Assembly (NCBI GenBank): GCA_963785115.1
Contig: CAWATY010000009.1
Location: forward strand, 62,001 to 126,000
Direction of reading: 5' to 3'
From: JACCWP01 sp963785115
GTDB taxonomy: Bacteria > Actinomycetota > Actinomycetes > Propionibacteriales > Nocardioidaceae
DNA: 64,000 nucleotides
Position numbers and translations under genes: made by a program. This document shows, in pieces, positions 27,983 through 37,772 of the stretch; position 1 is the stretch's first letter, and each line of letters starts with the position of its first letter. Under the pieces are notes generated by a model. It saw only the letters and a program-made list of their open reading frames with translations, searched no databases and had not been told where the DNA came from.

Positions 27983-28647
27983 CCACCGAGCCTGGACCGG
28001 TCCGGGTCCTGCTGGTCGACGACCAGGAGCTGGTCCGCCGGGGCCTGGCGATGATCCTGGCGGCCGAGGACGACCTCGAGGTGGTGGGGGAGGCCGGCAC
28101 CGGCCGCGAGGCGGTCGCAGGGCGGCGGCCCTGCGCCCCGACGTCGTGCTGATGGACGTCCAGATGCCCGACGTCGACGGCATCGAGGCGACGGCGACGC
28201 TGCTGGCCCGGCATCCCGAGACCCGCGTCGTCATGCTCACCACGTTCGACCGCGACGACTACCTGTTCGCCTCGCTGCGCGCGGGGGCGAGCGGCTTCCT
28301 GCTCAAGAACAGCGACCCCGACGACCTGGTCTCCGCGGTCCGCGCCGTCGCCGCCGGCAACGCCCTGTTGGCCCCCGAGGTCACCCGACAGGGTCATCGC
28401 CCGCTTCGCGGGCGCACCCGGTCCCGCGGGGGCGGAGCCCGACCTCACCGACCGCGAGCGCGAGGTGCTCGAGCTGGTCGCCCGGGGGCTCTCGAACGCC
28501 GAGATCGCCCGCCGGTTGTTCCTCGGCGAAGCAACCGTGAAGACCCACGTGTCGCGGGTTCTCGCCAAGCTGGACGTGCGCGACCGGGTCCAGGCCGTGA
28601 TCTGGGCGTACGAGACGGGACTGGTGGCACCGGGCACCGACGGCTGA
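27979..28647 (+). CDS. NarL/LuxR-type response regulator (two frameshifts)
   Basis: Receiver domain (VRVLLVDDQELVRRGL, VVLMDVQMPDVDGIEA with the phospho-Asp, FLLKNSDPDDL with the Lys) followed by a LuxR-type DNA-binding domain (LTDREREVLELVARGLSNAEIA, TVKTHVSRVLAKL). GTG 27979 overlaps the kinase stop. Frame changes occur near 28118 (EAVA / RAAALRPDVV) and at the GGG run 28391-28393, where one G less restores TRQVIARFAG. Both domains are otherwise perfect, so these look like sequence errors. Partner of the kinase at 26687. Confidence 0.85.
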
Positions 28648-28723
28648 GGGTCCTCCCTGCGGCGGACCCGGATCAGACCCGGGCCGGATGGCTCCGGCCT
28701 CCGCCACGACTAGCGTCACCGGG

Positions 28724-29641
28724 GTGTTGAGCATCAAGGGACTCACCCGGACCTTCGGCGACCGCTGCGTCCTCGACGACGTCACGTTCGACGTGGTCCC
28801 CGGCCGGGTGACCGGCTTCGTGGGAGCCAACGGCGCCGGCAAGACCACCACGATGCGGATCGTGATGGGGGTGCTGGCCGCGGACTCCGGCGAGGTTCAC
28901 TGGGACGGCGCACCGGTGGACGCGGAGCGACGGCGCAGCTTCGGCTACCTGCCGGAGGAGCGCGGCCTCTACCCCAAGATGCGGGTGCACGAGCAGCTGG
29001 TCTTCTTCGCGCGGCTGCACGGTGTGGCGCGCGACCAGGCGGCCCGGCGGGCCCGAGAGCTGCTCGACGCGCTGGGGCTCGGCGACCGCGCCGACGACAC
29101 GCTGGAGACGCTGTCCCTGGGTAACCAGCAGCGGGTCCAGATCAGCGCCGCGCTGGTGCACGACCCGACCGCGCTGGTGCTCGACGAGCCGTTCAGCGGC
29201 CTCGACCCGCTCGCCGTCGACGCCATGATCGACCTGCTGCGCGAGCAGGTCAGCGCCCGGGTGCCGCTGCTCTTCTCCAGCCATCAGCTCGAGCTGGTCG
29301 AGCGGATCTGCGACGACCTGGTGATCCTCTCGCAGGGGGTCGTGGTCGCCGCCGGCTCGGCCGAGGAGCTCCGTGCCCGCGGGCCGGCCCGGATCCGGGT
29401 CGCGTTCTCCGGCGGCACCGACGCGGCGCTCGTGCGCGACGTACGGGGGGTGACGGTGGTCGACGTCGACGGCGACCACGCGCTGCTCGATCTCGACGGG
29501 TCGTCCGCCGGAGATGCCGGCGCCGACCGCGAGCAGGCCGAGGCCGAGCTGCTGCGTCGGCTCGCAGACGCCGGTCCCGTGCGGGAGTTCACCCGCGTCG
29601 TCCGTCCGCTGTCCGAGGTCTTCCGGGAGGTCACCCGATGA
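28724..29641 (+). CDS. ABC exporter ATP-binding protein (NatA-like)
   Basis: 305 aa. ATPase motifs: Walker A GANGAGKTT, a variant signature LSLGNQQRVQ, Walker B ALVLDEPFSGLDP and the switch His in SSHQLELV; a C-terminal extension of about 80 residues follows, as in NatA. GTG 28724 is chosen because TAGCGT lies 7 nt upstream, a leaderless arrangement; ATG 28688 is a less likely alternative. The gene overlaps its permease (ATGA) and follows a two-component system that may control it. Substrate unknown. Confidence 0.9.
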   Translation: MLSIKGLTRTFGDRCVLDDVTFDVVPGRVTGFVGANGAGKTTTMRIVMGVLAADSGEVHWDGAPVDAERRRSFGYLPEERGLYPKMRVHEQLVFFARLHGVARDQAARRARELLDALGLGDRADDTLETLSLGNQQRVQISAALVHDPTALVLDEPFSGLDPLAVDAMIDLLREQVSARVPLLFSSHQLELVERICDDLVILSQGVVVAAGSAEELRARGPARIRVAFSGGTDAALVRDVRGVTVVDVDGDHALLDLDGSSAGDAGADREQAEAELLRRLADAGPVREFTRVVRPLSEVFREVTR

Positions 29642-30826
29642 GCACGTCAGCGCCAGGTCGCACGCCAGCGTGGCGGCTGGTCGCCCAGCGCGAGATGTCC
29701 ACCAAACTGCGGGACCGGACCTTCCTCGGCGGGGTGGCCTTCATGCTGGCCCTCGTCATCGGCGGCATCGTCCTGTCGGCCGTGCTCAACGCACGGGGTG
29801 ACTCGTACGACGTGGCCGTGGTCGACGAGACCGGCGCCTCCGTGGCCGCGGCCGCCGAGGACGTCCTGCAGGCGCAGGACGAAGACACCTCGGTCGAGGT
29901 CCTCGACGAGGGCGACGCGGACGCGGCGGAGGTCGGCGGTCAGCGACGGAGACGCGGACGTGGCTCTGCTGCCGGCCGACGACGGCTTCACGGTGGTCGG
30001 CGACAGCGAGGTCGACGGCGACCTCTCGGCAGCGCTGGCCCAGGCGCTCACCGACGTCCGGCTCCAGGCCAATGCCGAGCAGGCCGGGGTGTCGGTCGAC
30101 CAGCTGTTCGCCGGCACGACGCTGTCCGAGCGGCTGCTCGACGCCGACGCCGAGTCGTCGACGATCATCACGGCGGCCAGCTTCTTCGCGGCCATCCTGT
30201 TCTACATGGCGGCGGTGACGTTCGGTATCACGATCTCGCAGAGCGTCGTGCAGGAGAAGGAGAGCCGGGTGGTCGAGATCCTGGCCGCGGCGGTGCCGAT
30301 CCGGGCCATGCTCTGGGGCAAGATCGCCGGCAACAGCGTGCTGGCCCTCGGCCAGGTGGTCCTGCTGGTAGGCGTCGGGCTGCTGGGGCTGGTCGCGATC
30401 GGTCGCTCCGACGCGCTCGGCGGGCTGGGCGCTGCGGCCGCGTGGTACGTCGTGTTCTTCATCTTCGGCTTCGTCGCGCTGGCCAGTCTGTGGTCGGTGG
30501 CCGGGTCCCTGGCGGCGCGGCAGGAGGACCTGCAGAGCACTACGTTGCCGGGCCAGGTGATCCTGCTGGTGCCCTACCTGCTGGCCGTCACCGGCAGTGA
30601 CACCGTCAAGGACGTGATCTCGGTCCTCCCGATCGTCTCCGCCATGACCATGCCCGGTCGCATTGCCGAGGGCGAGGCCCCCGCCTGGCAGATCGCGCTT
30701 GCCCTGCTGCTCACCGTGATCACCGCGCTTCTGCTGGTCCGGATCGGGTCGAGGCTGTACGCGCGCTCGCTGCTGCAGACGTCGCGGCGGATGGGTTACC
30801 GGGAGGCGTTCCGCGCCTCGCGGTGA
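29638..30826 (+). CDS. ABC-2 type permease (NatB-like; one frameshift)
   Basis: About 395 residues. One N-terminal helix (FLGGVAFMLALVIGGIVLSA), a large exported loop, then five or six helices including ASFFAAILFYMAAVTFGITI and the conserved EKESRVVEILAAAVPIRAML of NatB/ABC-2 exporters. The frame slips once near 29932, inside the exported loop (EVGG / SAVSDGDADVALLP). Start is the ATG of an ATGA overlap with the ATPase gene. With that ATPase it forms an efflux pump for ions or a small toxic compound. Confidence 0.83.
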
Positions 30827-30851
30827 CTGGACGGGGTGACCGAAGGAGCGG

Positions 30852-31565
30852 TCAGCCGCCGGACGGGAAGAGCACCGCGATGCCGCCGGTCGCGTCGGCG
30901 CGCTGGGGGAGTGGGGGGGTCGGGTCGTACGGCTGCCAGGACAGAAGTCGCACGAGGTGCGGCCGGACGAGGTCGGCCACCTCGACGACGGAGACCACGC
31001 GGCCGAGCTCCGCCGACAGGGACGTCACACCGGCATCGCTGATGCCGCACGGCACGATCCGTTCGAACCAGCGGAGGTCGACGTCGCAGTTGATCGCGAA
31101 GCCGTGCATCGTCACCCCGCGCGAGACCCGGATGCCCAGCGCGGCGACCTTGCGCTCGTGCCGGATGCCGTCGGCCGGCAGCCAGACCCCCGATCGTCCC
31201 CGCACCCGGCCGGACGCGACCCCCAGGTCGGCGCAGGTGGCGATCAGTGCCTCTTCGAGCCGCCGGACGTAGTCCACGACGTAGACATGATCCGGCAGGG
31301 CGACGATCGGGTAGCCGACCAGCTGGCCGGGTCCGTGAAACGTGATCTTGCCGCCGCGGTCGACGTCGACCACGGGCGTGCCGTCGAGGGGGCGCTCCTC
31401 GGGTTGCGTCCGCTTGCCGGCGGTGAAGACCGGCTCGTGCTCGAGCAGCACGGTGGTGTCCTCGGTCCGGCCCTCGACCCGGGCGGCGTGCAGCTCGCGC
31501 TGCCGGGCCCAGGCCGTGTCGTACGGGACCAGCGCCTCGCCGAGACCCTGCCGCTGCCACTGCAC
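30852..31565 (-). CDS. lipB: Octanoyltransferase
   Basis: 237 aa. Transfers octanoate from acyl carrier protein to lipoyl domains, the step before LipA. Family motifs: RGGKITFHGPGQLVGYP, ERKVAALGIRVSRGVTMHG with the catalytic Lys, and FERIVPCGI with the catalytic Cys. GTG 31565 has TAGGCT 6 nt upstream and no Shine-Dalgarno, so it should be leaderless. It is convergent with the ABC permease gene. Confidence 0.95.
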   Translation of the reverse strand: MQWQRQGLGEALVPYDTAWARQRELHAARVEGRTEDTTVLLEHEPVFTAGKRTQPEERPLDGTPVVDVDRGGKITFHGPGQLVGYPIVALPDHVYVVDYVRRLEEALIATCADLGVASGRVRGRSGVWLPADGIRHERKVAALGIRVSRGVTMHGFAINCDVDLRWFERIVPCGISDAGVTSLSAELGRVVSVVEVADLVRPHLVRLLSWQPYDPTPPLPQRADATGGIAVLFPSGG

Positions 31566-31650
31566 GCCACGAGCCTAGCCGCGTGGGTCCGATCACCCGG
31601 GCTGTGGACGACGGCCGACGCATCTGGTGGCGAGCGGGCACGCTGGGTCG

Positions 31651-32256
31651 ATGTCATCGACCGGTGCCCACCGCCGTCGGACCCACCGCGCGGTGCCCCC
31701 TGCGGTGCGCCGTCCGGCTCGCCACCGCGCGCTCGTCGGTGTTGCGCTCATGGTCGCCGTCGCCGTGGTCGTCCCGGCCGGGTTCGCGGCGACGACTGCG
31801 GAGAAGTCGTCACCCCCGGAGGTCACGGAGCCCACAGTGCCCGCCGCCGCACCGGCACCCCCCGCGACCGGCCCTGGCCGCTGGGAGCGGGTGCTGCGCC
31901 GGCTCGACGACGCGCGCGCTGCCGCATTCGCCAGCGGCCGACCGGCGGCGCTGGTGCACAGCTACCTGCCGGGCAGCGGCGTGCTGCGCCGCGACCGGGC
32001 GGTGCTCGACGCGTACGCCCGGCGCGGGCTGCGGGTGCACGGCGCCGACCTGCGGCTGCTGCGGGTGCGGGTGCTGGCGACGGGCCACCGGCGGGTGGTG
32101 CTGCGGGTCGTCGACCGACTCGGTCCGGCCACGGTGACGGCGCGCGCGGGTGCCGCCCTGGCGCTGCCCCGCGACCATCCGACGGTGCACCGGCTGGTGC
32201 TGCGACGCACCGGTCCGGGCTGGCGGATCGCCGGCGTCCGCGCGCTCACCGGCTGA
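31651..32256 (+). CDS. Exported hypothetical protein
   Basis: 201 aa. A basic N-terminus (HRRRTHRAVPPAVRRPARHR) precedes one hydrophobic helix (ALVGVALMVAVAVVVPAGFA), then a Pro/Ala-rich linker and an Arg-rich domain of about 110 residues (WERVLRRLDDARAAAFASG, LLRVRVLATGHRRVVLRVVD). This layout, a helix plus a small NTF2-like accumulation domain, occurs in many actinobacterial exported proteins. I do not recognise a function. ATG 31651 has no clear ribosome-binding site. Confidence 0.65.
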   Translation: MSSTGAHRRRTHRAVPPAVRRPARHRALVGVALMVAVAVVVPAGFAATTAEKSSPPEVTEPTVPAAAPAPPATGPGRWERVLRRLDDARAAAFASGRPAALVHSYLPGSGVLRRDRAVLDAYARRGLRVHGADLRLLRVRVLATGHRRVVLRVVDRLGPATVTARAGAALALPRDHPTVHRLVLRRTGPGWRIAGVRALTG

Positions 32257-32336
32257 CGATCTGCGGTCCTGTCCGACCCGGTCAGGCACGGCTGTCCTTG
32301 CTTTACCAGGCCGCGTCCGGTTGCTCTACTGGCGGC

Positions 32337-33059
32337 ATGTCCGCTTCACTCCCGATGCCCGGCACCGACGAGATCGGGCACGTCCACGCGGACGTGTCCG
32401 GCGGCTGGCTGCGCGCGTCGGTGTTCGGCGCGATGGACGGCCTCGTCACGAACATCGCGCTGGTGGCCGGGATCGGGGCGGCGGGGGCCGCCGCCCGGAC
32501 GGTGGTCCTGACCGGCATGGCCGGGCTGGTGGCGGGCGCGTTCTCGATGGCGCTGGGCGAGTACACCTCGGTGTCGACCCAGAACGAACAGGTCGACCGC
32601 GAGGTCGACGTCGAGCGCGACGAGCTGCTGGCCCACCCCGACGCCGAGCGCCGTGAGCTGGCGGTCATGTTCGAGCAGATGGGCATGCAACGGGCGACCG
32701 CGGCCGCGGCGGCCGCCGAGGTGCACACCGACACCGACCAAGCGCTCGCCGTGCACGTGGCGCAGGAGCTCGGCCTCGACCCCGACGACAAGCCGTCGCC
32801 GCTCGTCGCAGCAGGGTCGTCCTTCGTCATGTTCGCGATCGGCGCAATCGTCCCGCTGGTGCCGTACCTGCTCGGCTTCGCCTCGCTGGCCGCCGGTCTG
32901 GGTGCCGGAGCCGTGGGCCTGCTGGTGGCGGGTGCCGTCGCGTCGCGCTTCACCGCTCAGCCGTGGTGGCGCGCCGCCCTGCGTCAGCTGTTCTTCGGTG
33001 GCATCGCGGCGGGGGCGACCTTCCTGGTCGGGATGGCGATCGGCGTCGGCGTGGCCTGA
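32337..33059 (+). CDS. VIT1/CCC1 family iron/manganese transporter
   Basis: 240 aa. First helix with GAMDGLVTNIALVAGIGAAG, then AGAFSMALGEYTSVSTQNEQ, the two hallmark motifs of VIT family proteins. A cytoplasmic Glu-rich metal-binding segment (ERDELLAHPDAERREL, VMFEQMGM) precedes three further helices. VIT proteins export Fe(II) or Mn(II) in exchange for protons. It ends 6 nt before the convergent epimerase gene. Confidence 0.92.
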   Translation: MSASLPMPGTDEIGHVHADVSGGWLRASVFGAMDGLVTNIALVAGIGAAGAAARTVVLTGMAGLVAGAFSMALGEYTSVSTQNEQVDREVDVERDELLAHPDAERRELAVMFEQMGMQRATAAAAAAEVHTDTDQALAVHVAQELGLDPDDKPSPLVAAGSSFVMFAIGAIVPLVPYLLGFASLAAGLGAGAVGLLVAGAVASRFTAQPWWRAALRQLFFGGIAAGATFLVGMAIGVGVA

Positions 33060-33065
33060 GGTCGC

Positions 33066-33956
33066 TCAGCGCCCGAACGCCGCGTGCAGCGTGCTGTCGA
33101 TGTCGGGGTGCGACCAGGTGAACCCGGTCGTGCGCAGCGCCGCCGGCTCGGCGCGGATGGAGCCGAGCAGCTCGTTGCTCAGCTCGCCGAGCACCAGGCG
33201 CAGCGGGGTGGCCGGGATCGGGAGTGGCGTGGGGCGGTGCAGCACCTTGCCCATCGCGGCGGTGAATCCCGCGTTGGTGACGGGCTCCGGCGCGACCAGG
33301 TTGTGCGGGCCGGTGGCCGAGGGGTGCTCGGCCAGGTGCAGCACCGCGGCGGTCCAGTCGTCGAGGCTGATGAAGGGGAACCACTGCCGGCCGGACCCGA
33401 TCCGTCCGCCCAGACCGAACCGGAAGGGGACCTGCTGCAGCCGCAGCGCCCCGCCGCTCGCGTGCAGGACCACTCCGGTGCGCAGCGTGACCACCCGGCA
33501 GCCGGCCTCCGCGGCCGGCGAGGTCGCCGACTCCCACTGCTCGACCACATCGGCGAGGAACGTGTCGCCGCGTCGCGACCCCTCGTCGAGGACCTCGTCG
33601 CCGCGGTCGCCGTACACGCCGATGCCCGCACCGCTCAGCAGGGCCGCCGACGACCCGGTGCGTGCCAGCGTCTGGGCGAGCGTCCCGGTGGCAGCGGTGC
33701 GGCTCTGCACGAGGGTGCGCCGGTACGACTCCGACCACGGCCAGTGCGCGATCGGGGCGCCGGAGAGGTTGACGACCACGTCCGCCGAAGCGAGCAGGTC
33801 GGCGTCGACCTCGCCCGCGTACGGGTCCCAGTGCGACTCCGACGACGTCCGCGCGGCCGACCGGACCAGCCGCACGACCTCGTGGCCGGAACGGGCGAGC
33901 CGATCGCGCAGCGCCGTACCGAGGAAGCCCGACGACCCGGCGAGGACGACCCGCAT
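33066..33956 (-). CDS. TIGR01777/SDR39U1 family NAD(P)-dependent epimerase-like protein
   Basis: 296 aa. N-terminal Rossmann motif AGSSGFLGTAL, then DVVVNLSGAPIAHWPW, LLSGAGIGVYGDRGDE and the C-terminal DUF1731 segment (PATPLRLVLGELSNELLGS). Atypical short-chain dehydrogenase with no settled substrate. It lies just downstream of sucB on the same strand (32 nt), so it may be transcribed with it. Confidence 0.9.
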   Translation of the reverse strand: MRVVLAGSSGFLGTALRDRLARSGHEVVRLVRSAARTSSESHWDPYAGEVDADLLASADVVVNLSGAPIAHWPWSESYRRTLVQSRTAATGTLAQTLARTGSSAALLSGAGIGVYGDRGDEVLDEGSRRGDTFLADVVEQWESATSPAAEAGCRVVTLRTGVVLHASGGALRLQQVPFRFGLGGRIGSGRQWFPFISLDDWTAAVLHLAEHPSATGPHNLVAPEPVTNAGFTAAMGKVLHRPTPLPIPATPLRLVLGELSNELLGSIRAEPAALRTTGFTWSHPDIDSTLHAAFGR

Positions 33957-33988
33957 GCCGCCTGCCCCGGGCCGTGTCGCCGAGCCGC

Positions 33989-36167
33989 TCAGAAGCCCAG
34001 CTCGGCGTCGAAGGCCGCCTCCTCGAGGCGCTGCTTGACCGCGGTGAGGAACCGTGCGGCATCCGCGCCGTCGACGATGCGGTGGTCGTAGGTCAGGGCG
34101 AGATAGACCATCTGCCGAACGGCGATCGTCTCGCCGAGGTTGGCGTCGTCGATGACCACCGGCCGCTTCACGACGGCACCGGTGCCGAGGATCGCGACCT
34201 GCGGCTGGTTGATGATCGGGGTGTCGAACAGCGCGCCGCGGCTGCCGGTGTTGGTGAGCGTGAACGTCCCACCGGCCAGCTCGTCAGGGGTGGCCTTGTT
34301 GTCGCGCGTCCGGGCCGCCAGGTCGGCGATCTTGCGGGCCAGCCCCGCGATCGACAGGTCGCCGGCGTCCTTGATCACGGGCACCAGCAGGCCCCGCTCG
34401 GTGTCCACCGCGACGCCGAGGTTCTCCGCACCGTGGTAGGTGACCTCGCCCTTCTCGGTGTCGATCGAGGCGTTGAGTGCGGGGTGGGCCTTCAGGCAGT
34501 CGACCGCGGCCTTGGCGAAGAACGGCAGGAAGCTGAGCTTCACGCCCTCGCGCTGCTGGAACTGCTCCTTGACCCGGTTCCGCAGCCGGCCGATGCCGGT
34601 GACGTCGACCTCGACCACCGTCGTCAGCTGGGCCGACGTCTGCAGCGACTCGACCATCCGCTTGGCGATGACCTTGCGCAGCCGGCTCATCTTCTCGGTG
34701 GTGCCCCGCAGCGGGCTGACCTCGGCGGGCGCCGCCTTGGTCTCCTGCTCGGCTCGGCTGCTCGGCGGGGGCCTCCTCGGCGCTCTTCGCCGCCGCCAGC
34801 ACGTCCTGCTTGCGGATCCGGCCGCCGACGCCGGTGCCCTCGACGCCGGACAGGTCGACGCCGTGCTGGGCCGCGAGCTTGCGCACCAGCGGCGTGACGT
34901 ACGAACCCCCGTCGCCGGACGACGAGGCGGAGGCCGCGTGCTGCGGGCGGTCGGCACCGGACGCGTCCGGCTGCCGGGTCTCCTCCCGGTCGGACTCCGG
35001 CTCGCCGCCGCGCGGCCCCTCCGACTCCTGCTGCTCCTCGCGCGCCGCCTCCTGGTCGTCGGGCGTCTCGTCGTCGGCGGGCTGATCGCCCGCGGGCTCG
35101 GCCGTGGGCTGCTCGCCCTCGTCCGCCGACCGTCGTCGTCCTGGTCGGAGTCCTGGTCGGACTCGTCGCCGGAGTCATCGGTGTCGTCGTCGGAGTCGTC
35201 GGACTTCTGCTCCGGTTCCTGCTCAGCGGACTCGTCGCTCGACCCGTCGTCGGAGCCACTGGACTCCGAGGAGTCGCCGACGACGGCGAGCTCGGCGCCG
35301 ACCTCGACGGTCTCGTCCTCGCCGACCTTGATCTCCAGCAGCGTGCCGGCGACCGGGGAGGGGATCTCGGTGTCGACCTTGTCGGTCGAGACCTCCAGCA
35401 GCGGCTCGTCGACCTCGACGGAGTCGCCGACCTCCTTGAGCCAGCGGGTCACGGTGCCCTCGGTCACGCTCTCACCGAGGGCGGGCAGCGTCACCGCGGT
35501 GCCCTCGCCGCCGGAGTCCTTCGTCCCCGCCGCCGGTGGCTCCTGCTGCTCGTCGCCGCCGCCGTCCCCGCCGTCGCCGCCGTCGCCACCGTCGTCGCTC
35601 TGCTCGTCCGAGCCTGCATCGGAGTCGGCATCGGAGTCGGCATCGGAGTCGGCGTCGGAGTCGGCGTCGGAGTCGGCGTCGGAGTCGGCGTCGGAGTCGG
35701 CATCGGAGTCGGCGTCGGAGTCGGAGCTCCCGCCGTCCTGTGAGGCCGCGGTCTGGGCGCCGTCGGACGACTCCTCGTCGGTGGAGGCCTCGTCCGCGGG
35801 CGCCTCGTCGGCCGTGTCGTCGGCGTCGCCGCTGTCGTCGGCGTCGCCTCTCGTCGCCGCTGTCGTCGGAGTCGTCACCGGAGTCCGCGGACTCGTCGCT
35901 CGACCCGTCGTCGGAGCCGCTGGACTCCGAGGAGTCGCCGACGACGGCGAGCTCGGCGCCGACATCGACGGTCTCGTCCTCGCCGACCTTGATCTCCAGC
36001 AGGGTGCCGGCGACCGGGGAGGGGATCTCGGTGTCGACCTTGTCGGTCGAGACCTCCAGCAGCGGCTCGTCGACCTCGACGGAGTCGCCGACCTCCTTGA
36101 GCCAGCGGGTCACGGTGCCCTCGGTCACGCTCTCACCGAGGGCCGGAAGCTTGACGGGGGTCGCCAT
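33989..36167 (-). CDS. sucB: 2-oxoglutarate/2-oxoacid dehydrogenase E2 (succinyltransferase), two lipoyl domains, three frameshifts
   Basis: About 725 codons if repaired. Order: lipoyl domain 1 (residues 1-78, lipoyl Lys in STDKVDTE), an acidic linker with nine D-S-D-A repeats, lipoyl domain 2, a Glu/Asp/Ser linker, the subunit-binding domain (VRKLAAQHGVDLSGVEGTG), and the acyltransferase domain with the active-site motif DHRIVDG. Frame changes near 35850, 35131 and 34755 all fall in linkers. The enzyme is central to the TCA cycle, so errors in repetitive sequence are more likely than loss. ATG 36167. It is preceded by lpdA on the same strand. Confidence 0.88.
35226..35482. repeat. 257-bp direct repeat, copy A (lipoyl domain 2)
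   Basis: Nearly identical to 35887-36143 at a fixed offset of 661 nt; I count only about three mismatches. It covers a lipoyl domain and the Ser/Asp linker after it. Confidence 0.85.
35616..35723. repeat. 12-bp tandem repeat, nine units, in the sucB linker
   Basis: Nine consecutive copies of GCRTCGGAGTCG (R = A or G) from 35616 to 35723. On the minus strand each encodes Asp-Ser-Asp-Ala, giving a flexible acidic linker between the two lipoyl domains. Such arrays change length easily and are hard to assemble. Confidence 0.9.
35887..36143. repeat. 257-bp direct repeat, copy B (lipoyl domain 1)
   Basis: Partner of 35226-35482. Near-identity at DNA level, including the linker DSSESSGSDDGSSDESA, shows recent duplication or ongoing gene conversion. 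Confidence 0.85.
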
Positions 36168-36218
36168 GGGTGTGTGCCCTGTCCTGTCGTCGGTGCCTGG
36201 ACGGTTGGGAGTCAGCGG

Positions 36219-37598
36219 TCAGGCGTGAGCATGCAATGGCTTGCCCGCGAGCGCCAGTGATGCCTCGCCGAGCGCCTCCGTCTGCGTCGGGTGCGCGTGG
36301 ACGAATTGCGCGACATCTTCGGGGAACGCCTCCCAGTTGACGGTCAGCGATGCCTCGCCCACCTGCTCGCCCATCCGGTCGCCGATCATGTGGATGCCGA
36401 CAATGGGGCCGTCCTTCTCGCGGACCAGCTTCACCAGCCCCTGCGTCTTGAGGATCTGGCTCCGGCCGTTGCCACCGAGGTTGTACTCGTAGGTGTCGAC
36501 CTCGCCGTACTTCTCCTTGGCCTGCGCCTCGGTGAGACCGACCGAGGCCACCTCGGGGTTGCAGTACGTGACCCGCGGGATGCCGGAGTCGACCACCGGC
36601 ATCGGCTTGAGCCCGGCGATCTCCTCGGCCACGAAGATCCCGTGGGCGAACCCGCGGTGCGCCAGCTGCAGGCCGGGGACGAGGTCACCGACCGCGAAGA
36701 TTCCCTCGACGTTGGTGCGCAGCCGCTCGTCAGTGGGCACCCAGCCCCGGTCGACCTCGATGCCCTGGTCCTCGAAGCCGAGGTTGGCCGAGCGGGGGCC
36801 GCGGCCCACGGCCACCAGCAGCAGGTCGGCCTCGAGGGTGTCGCCGCCCTCGATGGTGACCCGCACGCCGCTCTCGGACTGCTCGACGGACTCGAACTTC
36901 GCCCCGGTCTTGAACCCGATCTTGCGCTTGCGGAAGGCCCGCTCCAGCTGCTTGGACAGGGTCTCGTCCTCGGCGGGCACCAGCCGGGGCAGCGCCTCGA
37001 TGATGGTCACCTCGACACCGAAGCTGCGCCAGACCGAGGCGAACTCGACGCCGATCACCGAGCCGCCGATCACGATCGCACTGCTGGGCACGTCGTCCAT
37101 CAGCAGTGCCTGGTCGCTGGTCATGACCCGGCCGGTGATCTCGAGGCCGGGCAGGGTGCGGGGGAACGAGCCGGTGGCCAGCACGATGTTCTTGCCGGTC
37201 AGGCGCCTGCCGTCCACCTCGACGGTGTCCTTGGCGACGAGCCTGCCCTCGCCCTCGACGACCTCGATCTTGGCCGCGCCGAAGAGCCCCTGCAGGCCCT
37301 TGTACAGCCGGCCGACCACACCGTCCTTGTAGCTGTTGACCGCCGACATGTCGATGCCGTCGAGCGAGGCCTTGACGCCGACCGAGTTGCCGTCGCGGAC
37401 GTGGTCGGCGACCTCGGCCGCGTGCAGCAGCGCCTTGGTGGGGATGCAGCCGTTGTGCAGGCAGGTGCCGCCCAGCTTGCCCTTCTCGACCACGACGACC
37501 GAGAGACCCAGCTGCTGGGCACGCAGGGCGCAGGCGTAGCCGCCGCTGCCCCCGCCGAGCACTACGAGGTCGTAGCTGTCGGTGCTGTCGTCTGCCAC
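36219..37598 (-). CDS. lpdA: Dihydrolipoyl dehydrogenase (E3)
   Basis: 459 aa flavoprotein that reoxidises dihydrolipoyl groups with NAD+. FAD motif VVLGGGSGGYACALRA, redox-active disulfide CLHNGC (Cys46 and Cys51), NAD motif AIVIGGSVIGVEFASV, and the C-terminal active-site HAHPTQTE. It precedes sucB by 51 nt on the same strand, supplying E3 for the E2 encoded there. ATG 37598. Confidence 0.97.
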   Translation of the reverse strand: MADDSTDSYDLVVLGGGSGGYACALRAQQLGLSVVVVEKGKLGGTCLHNGCIPTKALLHAAEVADHVRDGNSVGVKASLDGIDMSAVNSYKDGVVGRLYKGLQGLFGAAKIEVVEGEGRLVAKDTVEVDGRRLTGKNIVLATGSFPRTLPGLEITGRVMTSDQALLMDDVPSSAIVIGGSVIGVEFASVWRSFGVEVTIIEALPRLVPAEDETLSKQLERAFRKRKIGFKTGAKFESVEQSESGVRVTIEGGDTLEADLLLVAVGRGPRSANLGFEDQGIEVDRGWVPTDERLRTNVEGIFAVGDLVPGLQLAHRGFAHGIFVAEEIAGLKPMPVVDSGIPRVTYCNPEVASVGLTEAQAKEKYGEVDTYEYNLGGNGRSQILKTQGLVKLVREKDGPIVGIHMIGDRMGEQVGEASLTVNWEAFPEDVAQFVHAHPTQTEALGEASLALAGKPLHAHA

Positions 37599-37772
37599 CG
37601 GTTCCTCCCAGGTGCTGCCCCGGAGCCGGTCGTCGTGGCGCCGGGAACGGATCGTGCGTGGGTCTCGTCATCCTTGCACCTGACCGCGGACTGCACGAAC
37701 GCGGGCCGTGGCCGCGTACGGCCTGACACACTGGCGCACGACGCCGCCCCCGACCGCACGAGAGGGACCCCG

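Noticed and set aside
35616..35723. The 12-bp array as a CRISPR or origin
   Set aside because: Its unit is in frame and encodes the acidic linker of the E2 protein.
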